Shown piece after piece: positions 1 through 9,299 of a stretch of 64,000 bases of DNA. The notes beneath the pieces are model-generated. The model saw only the letters and a program-made list of their open reading frames with translations, was not told the DNA's origin and made no database searches. Numbering within the stretch: position 1 is the stretch's first letter; each line of letters starts with the position of its first letter. Origin of the DNA: Paenibacillus kobensis NBRC 15729 (GTDB lineage: Bacteria; Bacillota; Bacilli; Paenibacillales; Paenibacillaceae); assembly GCF_004000825.1 (NCBI RefSeq), contig NZ_BILZ01000009.1:62001-126000 (forward strand), written 5' to 3'. The position numbers and the translations under genes are program-made.

Positions 1-296
1 TCGGCTTGAACGCTTCGATCGAAGCGGCTCGGGCAGGCGACGAAGGTCGCGGCTTCGCGGTGGTGGCGAACGAAATCCGCAAGCTGGCTGCGAACTCGAA
101 GCAGTCTCTGGATGTGATTCAATCCAAATTGGGCTCCATCTACAAATCGCTCGCGCAGGTCGAGAACGGCAGCAAGCAGACTCTTCAGCTGGCGGTCGGA
201 CAAGCCGCGAGTTCGCAAGAGCTGTCGGCGTTTATTCAAATGATCGACAAGGTTGCGCAGGAGCTGGAACAGCTGCAAACGCAGCAATCGAAATAG
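1..296 (+). CDS. Methyl-accepting chemotaxis protein, C-terminal fragment
   Basis: The 5' part lies outside the window; the reading frame is open from base 3. The visible 97 residues begin inside the highly conserved signalling hairpin of chemoreceptors ([18 protein letters not shown], then [10 protein letters not shown]), the tip that contacts CheA and CheW. The rest is a coiled-coil-like helix rich in Gln and Ser that ends the protein soon after the tip, so the C-terminal arm is short compared with full receptors such as McpA. Ligand-binding and membrane parts cannot be judged. A strong hairpin terminator follows directly. Confidence 0.93.
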   Translation, partial: GLNASIEAARAGDEGRGFAVVANEIRKLAANSKQSLDVIQSKLGSIYKSLAQVENGSKQTLQLAVGQAASSQELSAFIQMIDKVAQELEQLQTQQSK

Positions 297-313
297 GAAT
301 TCCGTATAAAAAG

Positions 314-369
314 ACCCGGCATTACCGCATCGCTGAAGCCAGCGAAAGAGCGGCAATGCCGGGTTTTTA
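314..369. terminator. Bidirectional intrinsic terminator
   Basis: A 15-bp nearly perfect stem (acccggcattaccgc paired with gcggcaatgccgggt, one mismatch) is followed on the plus strand by a T run. The minus-strand side also has an A-rich flank (T run when transcribed), which suits its place between convergent genes. Confidence 0.88.
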
Positions 370-398
370 TTTGATAAGTGCGGCAAGCCGCTTACGGA

Positions 399-1724
399 CT
401 ACTCCACGTTCTCGTTTACGTCCTCGTCCGCATCATCGTCTTCATCTTCGTCTTCGTCTTCGTCGTCAACTTCCCGTTGCAGAATCGTCCCCATTGACTG
501 TTCATTCGTGCCGATAACGTATTCACGCAGATAATAGGTTGCGTAGTCGCCATAACGGCTGTCATCGGACTCGACCAAATCGTGAATCCAATGGATGCCA
601 GGTGCAATCGATTCGCCATCCAGCAGCAGTACGGCAGCTGCCGCATAAGCTCCGCTAGCGACTTGTACATAAGTTGCGTTCGATTTGTATTTCGCGTAAG
701 CCTCGCTGTTCGAGATGACGTTATACATATAGCGCTCGTAATCGTCGTACACCAGCAGCACGCCAACGAGATCGGAGCCTGTCAGTTCGCCGTCCTCTGG
801 ATGAAGCAGCTTCTGGTCATAATCCCACAGGACATCGGTATCGTCCAGATGATTCTGGATCTGCTCTGTCGTGTAGTCGTTGACCCGGTAAATAAAGGCC
901 GATTCCACCTCGTAATCATCTGCAAGAGCAATTGTTTCCTCGTGCGCCATCAGGCAGCCGGTGAAGGACAGATCGCCGAGCTTGACATGATATTCCCGCG
1001 AATATACATCATCGTAGATCATGAAGGTCGAATCGCCAATCGAGAAGACCGGGTAGTTCGAGACGGCTTCCTCAAGGAAGCACTCCGGCGACCATGTGAC
1101 GTACACCGTTTCGGGTTTGACCTTCGACGGATCGGCATAGAAGGTATCGTCCTTCTCGACGACATATATCGCGCGCGGCAGCTTGTCCGGGCGCTCCTTC
1201 ATCAGCTTCACGGCCATCCATTGAACGACGCCGGGGTTCATGCCAGAGCAGACGATTGCTTTCACGTTCTTAAAGCTGCTTTCTGCTTCCTCGAACCGGT
1301 CGATTCTTTCAAGCAGGCTTGTCATCTCTACTTCGGGCATCTCGTCCACTTCTGTGTCTTCCAGAGCCGTGTTGACGTAGCTAATGCCGAGCTCGTCGCA
1401 GCACGCAATCATGCTCCGCGTATCAGCCCAGGACAAGTCGATGACGAGCCTAGTTTTTGTGCGGACACAATGCTGCTTCAACGATTCGGCATCCGTAAGA
1501 TCCAGTTGATGAAGCTTCAAATGAGAGTCTGTCAGTACAGGGGCAAAGTTGCGGTAGTAGCTGCGGGGCTTTTGTTCGCGGTCGATTCCGTGGATTTTGG
1601 AATTGGCGATAACCGAATGCAGCGGGGCTTGTTCGTCCAGCAAAGAATGCTCAAACAGCGTTATTAGAGCCCGAGCGACGCCCCCCGAGCTTCCAAGTAC
1701 TGTTATGACGAAAGGGTTGTCCAT
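399..1724 (-). CDS. Saccharopine dehydrogenase / homospermidine synthase-like NAD(P)-binding protein
   Basis: About 441 residues. The N-terminus MDNPFVITVLGSSGGVA gives a Rossmann-type glycine-rich loop; a region around SGMNPGVVQWMAVKLM and the overall length resemble the saccharopine dehydrogenase/homospermidine synthase superfamily, which acts on polyamine or amino-acid imines. The substrate cannot be told from sequence alone. The start at 1724 is chosen because an AAAGGAGG site lies about 8 bases upstream; the longer reading frame to 1775 would include that site. The C-terminus is an unusual run of about 20 Asp/Glu residues ending in NVE, which is probably a disordered tail. It is divergent from the multicopper oxidase gene and convergent with the chemoreceptor. 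Confidence 0.7.
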   Translation of the reverse strand: MDNPFVITVLGSSGGVARALITLFEHSLLDEQAPLHSVIANSKIHGIDREQKPRSYYRNFAPVLTDSHLKLHQLDLTDAESLKQHCVRTKTRLVIDLSWADTRSMIACCDELGISYVNTALEDTEVDEMPEVEMTSLLERIDRFEEAESSFKNVKAIVCSGMNPGVVQWMAVKLMKERPDKLPRAIYVVEKDDTFYADPSKVKPETVYVTWSPECFLEEAVSNYPVFSIGDSTFMIYDDVYSREYHVKLGDLSFTGCLMAHEETIALADDYEVESAFIYRVNDYTTEQIQNHLDDTDVLWDYDQKLLHPEDGELTGSDLVGVLLVYDDYERYMYNVISNSEAYAKYKSNATYVQVASGAYAAAAVLLLDGESIAPGIHWIHDLVESDDSRYGDYATYYLREYVIGTNEQSMGTILQREVDDEDEDEDEDDDADEDVNENVE

Positions 1725-2003
1725 CCTTTCGCCTCCTTTCGATCGTGTTGGTTCGGACGAACGGGGGGACCACACGATTCACTGTCCACGTCTACCGATT
1801 CATCCAGTTGCTATATCGTATTCCGGGAAGGTGACAGACGATTGATGCAAGAGCGGACAGGCAGACGGAATTTATCCTTCGTAATGGAAAATTTCTCTTT
1901 ACGGCAAGCCCGTAGTCCGGTATAAATCAAGATAGAACGCATATCTTTCACGTTGACGGTATCCTGCTGCTGTATGGATGCACGAGAAACGGAGGGATGC
2001 GGA

Positions 2004-2900
2004 ATGATCGTTGCTCCGGATTTGCCGGTATTGCCTTGCCGGATTGACGGCGGCGTCAAGTTGTTCGAATTGACAGCGGAACCTGTCATATCCGAGCTGC
2101 TGCCGGGCATTTGGATGGAAGGATGGGGGTACAACGGCTGCATCCCCGGACCGCTTATCGTCGTGCGTACCGGAGACGACGTCATGTTCCGTGTAACGAA
2201 TCGGCTTCCTGTGCCGACAAGCGTGCATTGGCACGGCTTGGACGTTCCGAATACGATGGACGGCGTGCCTGGCATTGAGCCGACACCGCTGATAGCGCCC
2301 GGAGGGCATTATGATTACCGGTTTCAGATCGTGAACCGGCCCGGGACGCATATGTATCATTCGCATGTCGATGTCGTCAGACAGATGGGGCTCGGACTTG
2401 GCGGAATGCTCGTCATTAAGGATCCGAACGAAACCGGAATCGCGCATGACTATGCGTATTTGCTGCAGGAGTTCAAGCTGGCCGGATTGTCCAAGGGCGA
2501 GCTTCGGCAGGGGCGATATAAGCTCGACCCGCTAAGCGACGGGTTCAATTTCTTCACCATGAACGGCCGCTGCTTCCCTGCGGTCACGCCGATGAAGGTT
2601 AGGTGGGGAGAGCAAGTGCGCATCCGGCTAGGCAACATGGGGATGAATGCGCATCCGATTCATATGCACGGCCATCAATTTACGTTATGCGCAATGGACG
2701 GCAATACGCTGAAGCCGGCGAACCGGCCTCTTTTGAATACAGTCAGCGTTGCTTCAGGAGAGACGAGAGATATCGAGTTTCTTGCCGACAATCCAGGGCG
2801 ATGGCCTTTTCATTGCCATATTCCGCACCACAGCTCCAACAATTTTACGCCGCCTGCGGGAGGCATGTTCACGGTTATACAATACGAGTCGACCTACTGA
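2004..2900 (+). CDS. Two-domain multicopper oxidase
   Basis: 298 residues, about 60% of the length of three-domain laccases, fitting the two-domain multicopper oxidase class. All four copper motifs are present in order: HWHG, YHSHVD, HPIHMHGHQF and HCHIPHH, followed by a GGM that supplies the likely axial Met of the type-1 copper site. Such enzymes oxidise phenols or metal ions and reduce oxygen to water; the physiological substrate is unknown. No signal peptide is seen, so it may be cytoplasmic. The start is set by GGAGGG 7 bases upstream; the longer frame from 1953 lacks a binding site. The next gene starts within 20 bases, implying cotranscription. Confidence 0.88.
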   Translation: MIVAPDLPVLPCRIDGGVKLFELTAEPVISELLPGIWMEGWGYNGCIPGPLIVVRTGDDVMFRVTNRLPVPTSVHWHGLDVPNTMDGVPGIEPTPLIAPGGHYDYRFQIVNRPGTHMYHSHVDVVRQMGLGLGGMLVIKDPNETGIAHDYAYLLQEFKLAGLSKGELRQGRYKLDPLSDGFNFFTMNGRCFPAVTPMKVRWGEQVRIRLGNMGMNAHPIHMHGHQFTLCAMDGNTLKPANRPLLNTVSVASGETRDIEFLADNPGRWPFHCHIPHHSSNNFTPPAGGMFTVIQYESTY

Positions 2901-2918
2901 GTGAGGAGGAACCAGCTT

Positions 2919-4358
2919 TTGCGGAAACATGCGGGAACTCGCAACATGCTGCTGATCGTGCTGCTGCTGCCGCTCGCCATCTATGGGACTCTCCGTAGCT
3001 TTGGCTCCATGGATGCGACGGTACATACGCCGGCCGGCCACTTCTATATCGTCAGCGTAGTCGCGGTTTTGGCATTCGTCATGGCATTGTTCGTCGGCAT
3101 TGCCGGCATTCGCATGCGTAATGTCAAAGTAACGCTAATCGCGATGGCGTATGTTTCGCTTGCCGAAATTTTTATATTGCACGGATTGGCAACACCCGGT
3201 TTATTGATGCATGTATCGAATTTGCCAAGTGCGGCGGCGCAGATGAGCATCCTACTGTCCGTTTTCTGGCTGTGGCTCTCTTCGATGTCCAGCGACCGCA
3301 CGCTTATTCGGCTGCTCGCACGCCGCAATGTGATGCTGCTTCCCGTTTGGACCGCACTTCTTGGCGCCGTCTGCTATGTATTGTTCCATAATGTTTCGTG
3401 GTTCGGCCATCAGCAATTGTTTAGTCCGCTCTTCAAGACGATCACGACGGTCGTTATTGCGTTTATTGCTGCTTGGACGATGAGAAGATATTGGCAAGCT
3501 TATCTCGCTTGGGGATCGCAACTGCATATTATGCTCGTCCACAGCTCCGGGTTATTGATCGTGTCGCAAATTATAATGGTAACCGGCGTCTCCTGGAAAA
3601 TTAGCTGGTGGATGTACCACATCACGCTGCTTATATCGGTCGTCCTTATGCTTATCGGCTTAACGCTTCATTATTCGAACCGGCATGCGCTTGGCTCTTC
3701 ACTCCTTCAGTTGTTCCGGGCGAATCCGCGCGAGTGGATCGAGACCTGCTTGTCGCCGAACGTACGCGCTATCATTATGGCAACCGAATCGCGGGATGCC
3801 TATACGGCGGGCCATAACTACCGCGTTGCTCTCTACGCTCTTCGCTTGGGCGAACATCTCGGGCTCAACAACGAACAGCTGCGTGCGATTGCACTTGGAG
3901 GCATCGTTCATGATGTCGGCAAGCTGAAGGTGCCGGACGAAATATTGAACAAGCCGGGCAAGCTGACGCAGCAGGAGAGAGTGATTATCGAGCGGCATCC
4001 GGTTTCCGGTTACGACATTTGCAAGCGGCTCGGATTTATGACTGAAGAGCTGTCCGTCATCCGCTCTCATCATGAACGGTGGGACGGATCGGGCTATCCG
4101 GACCGACTGAAGCACGATCGAATTCCTTTGCTTGCGAGAGTGACCGCCGTAGCGGATGTTTACGATGCGCTGACCTCTTCGCGTTCCTACCGCAAAGCGA
4201 TGTCTCATCAAGAGGCGCTGGCGATTATTCAAGCGGAGCGGGGCAAACATTTTGACCCGGCATGCGTCGATGCCATGGTGCAGCTAGCGGCAGAGGATGC
4301 GGCATTTTTCCTGCAAACCTCAGGCAGCGACAGGGAACTCGAACTGGCACTCCAGTAA
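2919..4358 (+). CDS. Membrane-bound HD-GYP domain protein (probable c-di-GMP phosphodiesterase)
   Basis: About 479 residues. The first ~270 residues hold seven to eight hydrophobic helices; the C-terminal ~180 residues are an HD-GYP domain with the HD pair at residues 331-332 (IVHDVGKLKVP), a conserved HHERWDGSGYP block with GYP at 392-394, and VADVYDALTSSRSYR. The key metal ligands appear intact, so c-di-GMP hydrolysis is likely. I place the start at the TTG at 2919, 9-10 bases after GAGGAGG; a GTG at 2901 and an ATG at 2946 are alternatives. The multicopper oxidase ends 18 bases upstream, so the two share a transcript. Confidence 0.88.
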   Translation: MRKHAGTRNMLLIVLLLPLAIYGTLRSFGSMDATVHTPAGHFYIVSVVAVLAFVMALFVGIAGIRMRNVKVTLIAMAYVSLAEIFILHGLATPGLLMHVSNLPSAAAQMSILLSVFWLWLSSMSSDRTLIRLLARRNVMLLPVWTALLGAVCYVLFHNVSWFGHQQLFSPLFKTITTVVIAFIAAWTMRRYWQAYLAWGSQLHIMLVHSSGLLIVSQIIMVTGVSWKISWWMYHITLLISVVLMLIGLTLHYSNRHALGSSLLQLFRANPREWIETCLSPNVRAIIMATESRDAYTAGHNYRVALYALRLGEHLGLNNEQLRAIALGGIVHDVGKLKVPDEILNKPGKLTQQERVIIERHPVSGYDICKRLGFMTEELSVIRSHHERWDGSGYPDRLKHDRIPLLARVTAVADVYDALTSSRSYRKAMSHQEALAIIQAERGKHFDPACVDAMVQLAAEDAAFFLQTSGSDRELELALQ

Positions 4359-4478
4359 AATGATTTCGGTTTGAAGGAATCCATAATATTCAATCGTTCT
4401 GGGCGAAACTTTTTGTCGAAACTCGTCGTCTAATGATGCAGATAGATTCATAGACTTCATAGACAATGGGGAGAGTTC

Positions 4479-5411
4479 ATGAACAAGTGGATATGGGCCG
4501 CTCTGATCGGGGCGGCTATTGTTATTGGCGGCACGTATATGGTGGTAACGGGTAATTCGGATACAGGCACGTCTTCGGCAGACAGCGGAGAAGTGCCGGC
4601 ATCTACGGAAGTACAGGGCCAAGAAACGGACAAGCCTGCTCAAGCGGACGGTTCGACAGACGGTGTGAAGGCAGATGGAGAGAAGCCGGATCAATCAGCA
4701 GCGGAGGAAAGCGGGAAGCCGGATTCTGCTTCCGGCCAGCAACAAGACTCGAAGCCGGCAGATACGAAGCCGAATACGGACTCGGGCAACAGCGGTTCCG
4801 GTACATCAGCGAATGAAGGCGACGCTGTCGTGACGGCAGCTCAGCCTAATCGTGTAACGGTGCTCGTTAATAAGTCGCACCGGCTGCCTGCCGGATACGA
4901 GCCGGATGATCTTGTCTATCCGGATGTTCCGTTTATTTTCAGCGAGAAATCGGACAAGCGCAAGATGCGCCGGGAAGCGGCGGATGCGCTTAAGCTGCTG
5001 TTCGACGCGGCGAAGAAGGACGGCATCGAACTGGCCGGCGTATCCGGTTACCGCTCCGAAGCGCGCCAGAAGACGTTGTTCAACAATTACGTCGAGCGCG
5101 ATGGATTAGAGCAAGCATCGCGTTACAGCGCACGGCCGGGCTTCAGCGAGCATCAGACGGGGCTGGCGATGGACGTATCCGGCAAGGCAGGCAAATGCGC
5201 CGCGGAAGATTGCTTCGCCGGAACCGATGAAGCAAATTGGCTCGCGGACCACGCTTATGAGTACGGATTTATTATTCGTTATCCTGAGAACAAAGAGCAG
5301 GTTACCGGCTACAAGTATGAGGCATGGCATCTGCGTTATGTAGGTACGGATACGGCTGCCGCGATTCAAACCGCCGGCTTGACGCTTGAGGAATATACGG
5401 AGCAGCAATAG
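4479..5411 (+). CDS. VanY-type D-alanyl-D-alanine carboxypeptidase
   Basis: 310 residues: an N-terminal signal anchor (residues 5-25), a ~100-residue low-complexity Ser/Gly/Asp/Lys-rich linker, and a C-terminal peptidase M15B domain. Zinc ligands and catalytic residues are visible: SEHQTGLAMD (His225, Asp232) and EAWHLRYVG (Glu281, His284), together with SGYRSEARQ. It should trim the terminal D-Ala from peptidoglycan stem peptides outside the membrane. A GGGGAG site precedes the ATG, and a strong terminator follows, so it is probably monocistronic. Vancomycin resistance is not implied, since there is no van cluster. Confidence 0.9.
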   Translation: MNKWIWAALIGAAIVIGGTYMVVTGNSDTGTSSADSGEVPASTEVQGQETDKPAQADGSTDGVKADGEKPDQSAAEESGKPDSASGQQQDSKPADTKPNTDSGNSGSGTSANEGDAVVTAAQPNRVTVLVNKSHRLPAGYEPDDLVYPDVPFIFSEKSDKRKMRREAADALKLLFDAAKKDGIELAGVSGYRSEARQKTLFNNYVERDGLEQASRYSARPGFSEHQTGLAMDVSGKAGKCAAEDCFAGTDEANWLADHAYEYGFIIRYPENKEQVTGYKYEAWHLRYVGTDTAAAIQTAGLTLEEYTEQQ

Positions 5412-5431
5412 CTCTGACTGTTCGTCAATAG

Positions 5432-5477
5432 AAGCCGCTGATTCAATCCCAAGGGATCGGATCAGCGGCTTTTTTTG
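5432..5477 (+). terminator. Intrinsic terminator after the carboxypeptidase gene
   Basis: Stem aagccgctgat / atcagcggctt (11 bp, perfect) followed by seven T. Confidence 0.92.
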
Positions 5478-5704
5478 CATTATACGACCTATAATTAGGT
5501 TGTTGATCCTATATAGAAACTATTGATATGGGGAAAATAAAAAATAAACGGGTATAAAGTAGGATTTCGTCGATCGATGTCGAATTTATCGTGGAACATG
5601 TTTCCTTTTTGTAATCGATATCAGGGACTTGTTAACTAGTTCGAGCCAAAGCAAGCGGAAACGAGAACAATTGGTTCAACCAGAAGAAAGGAACGTATGC
5701 GCCT

Positions 5705-6430
5705 ATGTCAAATGCTTTAAGGTCGTTCGATTATGAGGAACTGTTCCATCATTTCCAGCCGATCGTGGACGGACAATCGGGTAAGGTGTACGGCTATGAG
5801 GCGTTGATTCGCTGCAAGGCCGGCATCGGACCATATGAGCTGTTTCAGACGGCTAGACTTAATGGTGAATTATTCCAACTGGATACGATCTCATTCCAAT
5901 CGGCGATCGAGTCTTTCTTTGGCGAAGAAGGCCCGTCACATGAGCAGCTGCTATTCGTTAACCTTCTTCCTTCAACGTTGGGTAACCCTTTATTCTCGTC
6001 ATTCTTATCACGAATGGAGGAACGTTATGTACAGTACTTCGGCCGTCTTGTCGTTGAGATGAACGAATCGGCTGAAGAGATGCATTTGTGGGATACGCCG
6101 GAGTTCGCGAGCGGAACCGGCTTATTGCGGGAATGCGGAATTCGAATTGCACTGGACGACACGGGAGAAGGTGTCTCGTCGCTCCGGAAGTTTGTCGAGC
6201 TTGAGCCGGATATTGTGAAGTTGGACCGTTATTTTGCACAAGGGTTGTCGGAATCGGGCCAGAAGCAGCGCGTCGTCAATCTGATGGCGGAGCTGTGCAA
6301 GGAAGACTCGATGCTCATTCTGGAAGGAATCGAGACGGAGACGGATTGGGTGACGGCACGCCAGCTTGGCGTGAAGCTTGGCCAAGGGTTCTGGCTTGGC
6401 CGTCCGGCCTTGCTGCCCTGCGGTTGTTAG
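5705..6430 (+). CDS. Stand-alone EAL domain protein (c-di-GMP phosphodiesterase)
   Basis: 241 residues, just one EAL domain with no membrane or sensor part. Catalytic signatures are mostly kept: YGYEALIR (EAL), FVNLLP (metal-binding Asn), VVEMNE (Glu), ALDDTGEG (the DDFGTG loop, with Thr for Phe), VKLDR (Lys), EGIET and GQGFWLGRP. It should linearise c-di-GMP in the cytoplasm. AGAAAGGAA lies upstream of the ATG. The upstream 230-bp spacer is AT-rich and shows no clear regulator site. An HD-GYP gene for the same second messenger is only 1.3 kb away. Confidence 0.9.
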   Translation: MSNALRSFDYEELFHHFQPIVDGQSGKVYGYEALIRCKAGIGPYELFQTARLNGELFQLDTISFQSAIESFFGEEGPSHEQLLFVNLLPSTLGNPLFSSFLSRMEERYVQYFGRLVVEMNESAEEMHLWDTPEFASGTGLLRECGIRIALDDTGEGVSSLRKFVELEPDIVKLDRYFAQGLSESGQKQRVVNLMAELCKEDSMLILEGIETETDWVTARQLGVKLGQGFWLGRPALLPCGC

Positions 6431-6474
6431 CGGTTAGCGGTTGAACCTTGTTTATGTGAGCTGCATCGAATGCC

Positions 6475-6518
6475 CAAATACCGTCATGACTGCCGAAGAG
6501 GCGGCATGACGGTATTTG
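6475..6518. terminator. Hairpin between convergent genes
   Basis: caaataccgtcatg pairs with catgacggtatttg around a GC-rich loop. T tracts are weak on both sides, but the site lies exactly between the ends of two convergent genes. Confidence 0.6.
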
Positions 6519-6532
6519 GTGTTGGCCTGCTG

Positions 6533-7021
6533 TTACAGCAGCGCAATGACGAGAAGCTCGAACAAGACGAGCGGCAGAATGGCATTGTACGGCATGAAGC
6601 CGCGCGGGTCCTGCCAAGCGCACTGCAGGTAGAGGCAGCGCTCGTCGACGTGTACGATTACGCCTGTATATTTATGGCCGTCGACGGTTTCCACCGCTAC
6701 ATGACGGTGCATGTAGTTGCCGCAGATCGGATTAATTTTGTTGCGGATGTCTCTGACATGCTTCACATGCTGAGCGTCGGCTTTATACAATATTTTTTGC
6801 TCATGAATCGCAACTTGCTTCTCGTACGGCTTCTCGTACTTGTCATATTTCTCATACTTGTCATGCTGATCGTACTTCTCATATTTGTCGTACTTGTCGT
6901 ACTTGTCATGTTTCTCGTATTTATCATACTTGTCTTGAGGCTCATACTTTTCGTGCTGCTTCTCGAATTTGTCATGCTTCTCGGTTTTCTCGAGCTTATG
7001 GTGTTTTGCTGGTTTCTCCAC
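6533..7021 (-). CDS. Lys/Tyr/Asp/Glu-repeat protein with C-terminal Sm-like segment
   Basis: 162 residues, not a family I can name. Residues 1-70 are almost only K, Y, D, E and H, arranged as degenerate KYDKYE and KHDKYD triplets. Residues ~75-145 look folded: HRHVAVETVDGHKYTGVIV followed by HVDERCLYLQ resembles the strand pattern of short Sm/LSm-like domains. A hydrophobic stretch ends the protein (LPLVLFELLVIALL). The GTG start follows GGGAGGG by about 7 bases. A role in the spore coat or at a surface is possible but is inference. Confidence 0.72.
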   Translation of the reverse strand: MEKPAKHHKLEKTEKHDKFEKQHEKYEPQDKYDKYEKHDKYDKYDKYEKYDQHDKYEKYDKYEKPYEKQVAIHEQKILYKADAQHVKHVRDIRNKINPICGNYMHRHVAVETVDGHKYTGVIVHVDERCLYLQCAWQDPRGFMPYNAILPLVLFELLVIALL

Positions 7022-7151
7022 AAGGCACCCTCCCGGCGGTATGCTGTCGCTCTATCGTATGCGGGCAGAAGCCCGGCGGTGATTCAATGTCGGCGATCGT
7101 GTACAATAAGCAGTAGCAGCATTAACGGCAATCAAGGGGGAAGAGTGCAGC

Positions 7152-8870
7152 GTGGCGTTCTCCGAAGTGTTTTTTATCAATTTATGCGTACTGATTACGA
7201 TCGCATATTTGTTCAACATCGGCTACAAATATATGTTTCCGACCTTATCGAAACGGATGAAGTACGGGCTGTCGATCATCGTGTTTACGCTGGCGGGCTG
7301 GGTTACGATGCTCTTCGGCCTTCGTGTCGGTGATACGCAGCTGTTCGATCTCCGGTTCGTGCCGCTCATTATGGCGGTACTTGCCTTCAACCGTCCGATC
7401 ACGTTTATTGCCATCGGGTCCGGCATCGGCATCGGAAGACTTCTATTCGGCTTGAACGAGTCATCCTGGGCAGGCTGCATTAATATGATGGTGCTGGGCC
7501 TATTCGCTGCCGTGCTCAACTTCTGGCTGGAGAGGCAGTCATGGCGCTTCGTCTGGAAAGCGACAGCTGCTGTCGTCTCGATCAACGTCCTCAACACGCT
7601 CGATATTTCGATACTCGGCGCGATTCCATTCGACGTGTATTGGATTGAGGTTGCGCCGATTACGCTGCCTCTGGCGGCGCTGCTCAGCGGTTTTTTTGTT
7701 TTTATGATCCGGGATTTTCATAAAGAGCAGCTGAGGCTCGATGAACTTCGGGGCATGAACATCATCCTGCGCAGGCAGACCAAAGAGCTCCGGGAAGCGA
7801 AGCGCGATCTGGAGGAGAAGGCCCGTCAGCTCATGCTGGCGTCGAAGTACAAATCGGAGTTTCTGGCGAATATGTCGCATGAGCTGAAGACGCCTTTGAA
7901 CAGCATTCTGCTCATGTCGCAGCTCATCAGCGATAATGACGATGAACGGTACGGCATGGACGAGGTCCGGTACGGAGAAATCATTCATGCGGCCGGAACC
8001 GATCTGCTGCAGCTGATCAACGACATATTGGATTTGTCCAAAGTTGAAGCGGGCAAAATGGACATCGTCATCGAGCCCATATCCTCGCTTGATCTTGTTC
8101 AGATGATGCAGGCGATGTTCCAACCGCTTGCCGATCAGAAGTCTCTTGCCTTCAACGTCGAGTTCGCGGAAGATGTGCCGGACACGCTGTATACGGACGC
8201 GCTGCGGGTGAACCAGATTATGCGCAACTTGCTGTTTAACGCGTTCAAATTTACAGATCAAGGCTCGATCACGCTTCGGGTAGGCGTAGAGTCGGCAGCC
8301 GAGCATGAGAATGCAGCGGCCAAGAGGAGACTGCGCGATTGGACGTCGGCGCTGTACCGCGGGCGTCCGAGCAATGCCGGCATTATTGTCCGGTCCGGCG
8401 AGACGACGACAGGGCGGATTCGCAAGCGGGTATATGCTGCGGCGATGATGCCCGCCATTTCGGTACTGAAGCGCAGTGAAGCGGCTGCGAAGGAAGAAGT
8501 TGCAGTTGCCGCTCGCGGAGAAGCGTCCGGCGAGACGGCTGTTGAACGGCACAAGGAACTGCCGCCGGAGACGGCGAAACGGCAGCGCCGCCCGGATGCG
8601 GCAGCCGGGCAGTGGCTTACGCTTGCTGTTGAAGATACCGGCATTGGCATCGATGAGGAGAAGCAGCATCTGATCTTCGAGGCGTTCCAGCAGGAAGACG
8701 GAGCGATTAACCGCAAGTATGGCGGCACCGGCCTCGGACTGTCGATCAGTCTGCAGCTTGCCCGGCTGCTGGGCGGCTCATTGTCGCTCTCCAGCGAGAA
8801 GGGACAAGGCAGTACGTTTATTCTCCGGCTGCCGATCAAGTTGGAGCCTGAACAGCAGGCCGAGTTTTAA
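7152..8870 (+). CDS. Membrane sensor histidine kinase with an unusual insert in the ATPase domain
   Basis: 572 residues. Five or six N-terminal helices resemble the 5TM sensor of LytS-type proteins (residues 1-185), then a coiled coil, a HisKA domain with phospho-acceptor His243 in FLANMSHELKTPLN, and a HATPase_c domain: N box NLLFNAFKF, G1 box VEDTGIGI, G2 box GGTGLGLSIS. Between the N and G1 boxes lies a ~110-residue Ala/Arg/Glu-rich insert (about residues 376-488) not found in ordinary kinases. The GTG start has AAGGGGGAAG upstream. No response regulator is adjacent, so the partner is unknown. Confidence 0.88.
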   Translation: MAFSEVFFINLCVLITIAYLFNIGYKYMFPTLSKRMKYGLSIIVFTLAGWVTMLFGLRVGDTQLFDLRFVPLIMAVLAFNRPITFIAIGSGIGIGRLLFGLNESSWAGCINMMVLGLFAAVLNFWLERQSWRFVWKATAAVVSINVLNTLDISILGAIPFDVYWIEVAPITLPLAALLSGFFVFMIRDFHKEQLRLDELRGMNIILRRQTKELREAKRDLEEKARQLMLASKYKSEFLANMSHELKTPLNSILLMSQLISDNDDERYGMDEVRYGEIIHAAGTDLLQLINDILDLSKVEAGKMDIVIEPISSLDLVQMMQAMFQPLADQKSLAFNVEFAEDVPDTLYTDALRVNQIMRNLLFNAFKFTDQGSITLRVGVESAAEHENAAAKRRLRDWTSALYRGRPSNAGIIVRSGETTTGRIRKRVYAAAMMPAISVLKRSEAAAKEEVAVAARGEASGETAVERHKELPPETAKRQRRPDAAAGQWLTLAVEDTGIGIDEEKQHLIFEAFQQEDGAINRKYGGTGLGLSISLQLARLLGGSLSLSSEKGQGSTFILRLPIKLEPEQQAEF

Positions 8871-8884
8871 TTTTGAAGAAAGTA

Positions 8885-8913
8885 TTGACTTCCGTTCGCT
8901 GGCGAGGTATATT
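8885..8913 (+). promoter_or_regulatory. Promoter of tRNA-Thr
   Basis: TTGACT, 17-base spacer, TATATT; a near-consensus housekeeping promoter about 45 bases upstream of the mature tRNA. Confidence 0.8.
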
Positions 8914-8956
8914 ATAAAAGTCGCTGATGCGACAACGCCCGTAATAAGGCGGACAT

Positions 8957-9032
<76 letters not shown>

Positions 9033-9046
9033 CTATTGTAATTAAG

Positions 9047-9075
9047 ACGCGATTCCTTAGGGAATCGCGTTTTTT
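9047..9075 (+). terminator. Intrinsic terminator of tRNA-Thr
   Basis: Perfect 10-bp stem acgcgattcc / ggaatcgcgt with a ttag loop, followed by six T. Confidence 0.93.
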
Positions 9076-9299
9076 GCGTTTTAATCCTCTTTCGGATACG
9101 GGATGGTGTTAGACTCGGTCCTAAGACGGAGCGGGTTTCATTCTGATGGCGCTTAAGAGCGGAATGCCGAATCGTGTACACTGAAGAAAGCGGTACGAAT
9201 GAGATGGAAATATCGTTCTGAAGAAGAAGACGAAGAGCTTCTTCGGTCGGTTTCAAATGCGTAACAGTGTTATGTTACGAGGTGGCAGGAGGGAAACGG

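Noticed and set aside
582-1667. 361-residue plus-strand frame
   Set aside because: Antisense shadow of the saccharopine-dehydrogenase-like gene; no start signal, no domain.
4479-5411. Vancomycin resistance cluster because of VanY- and VanZ-type genes in the window
   Set aside because: The genes are 47 kb apart with no vanHAX or vanRS genes; both families have ordinary envelope roles.
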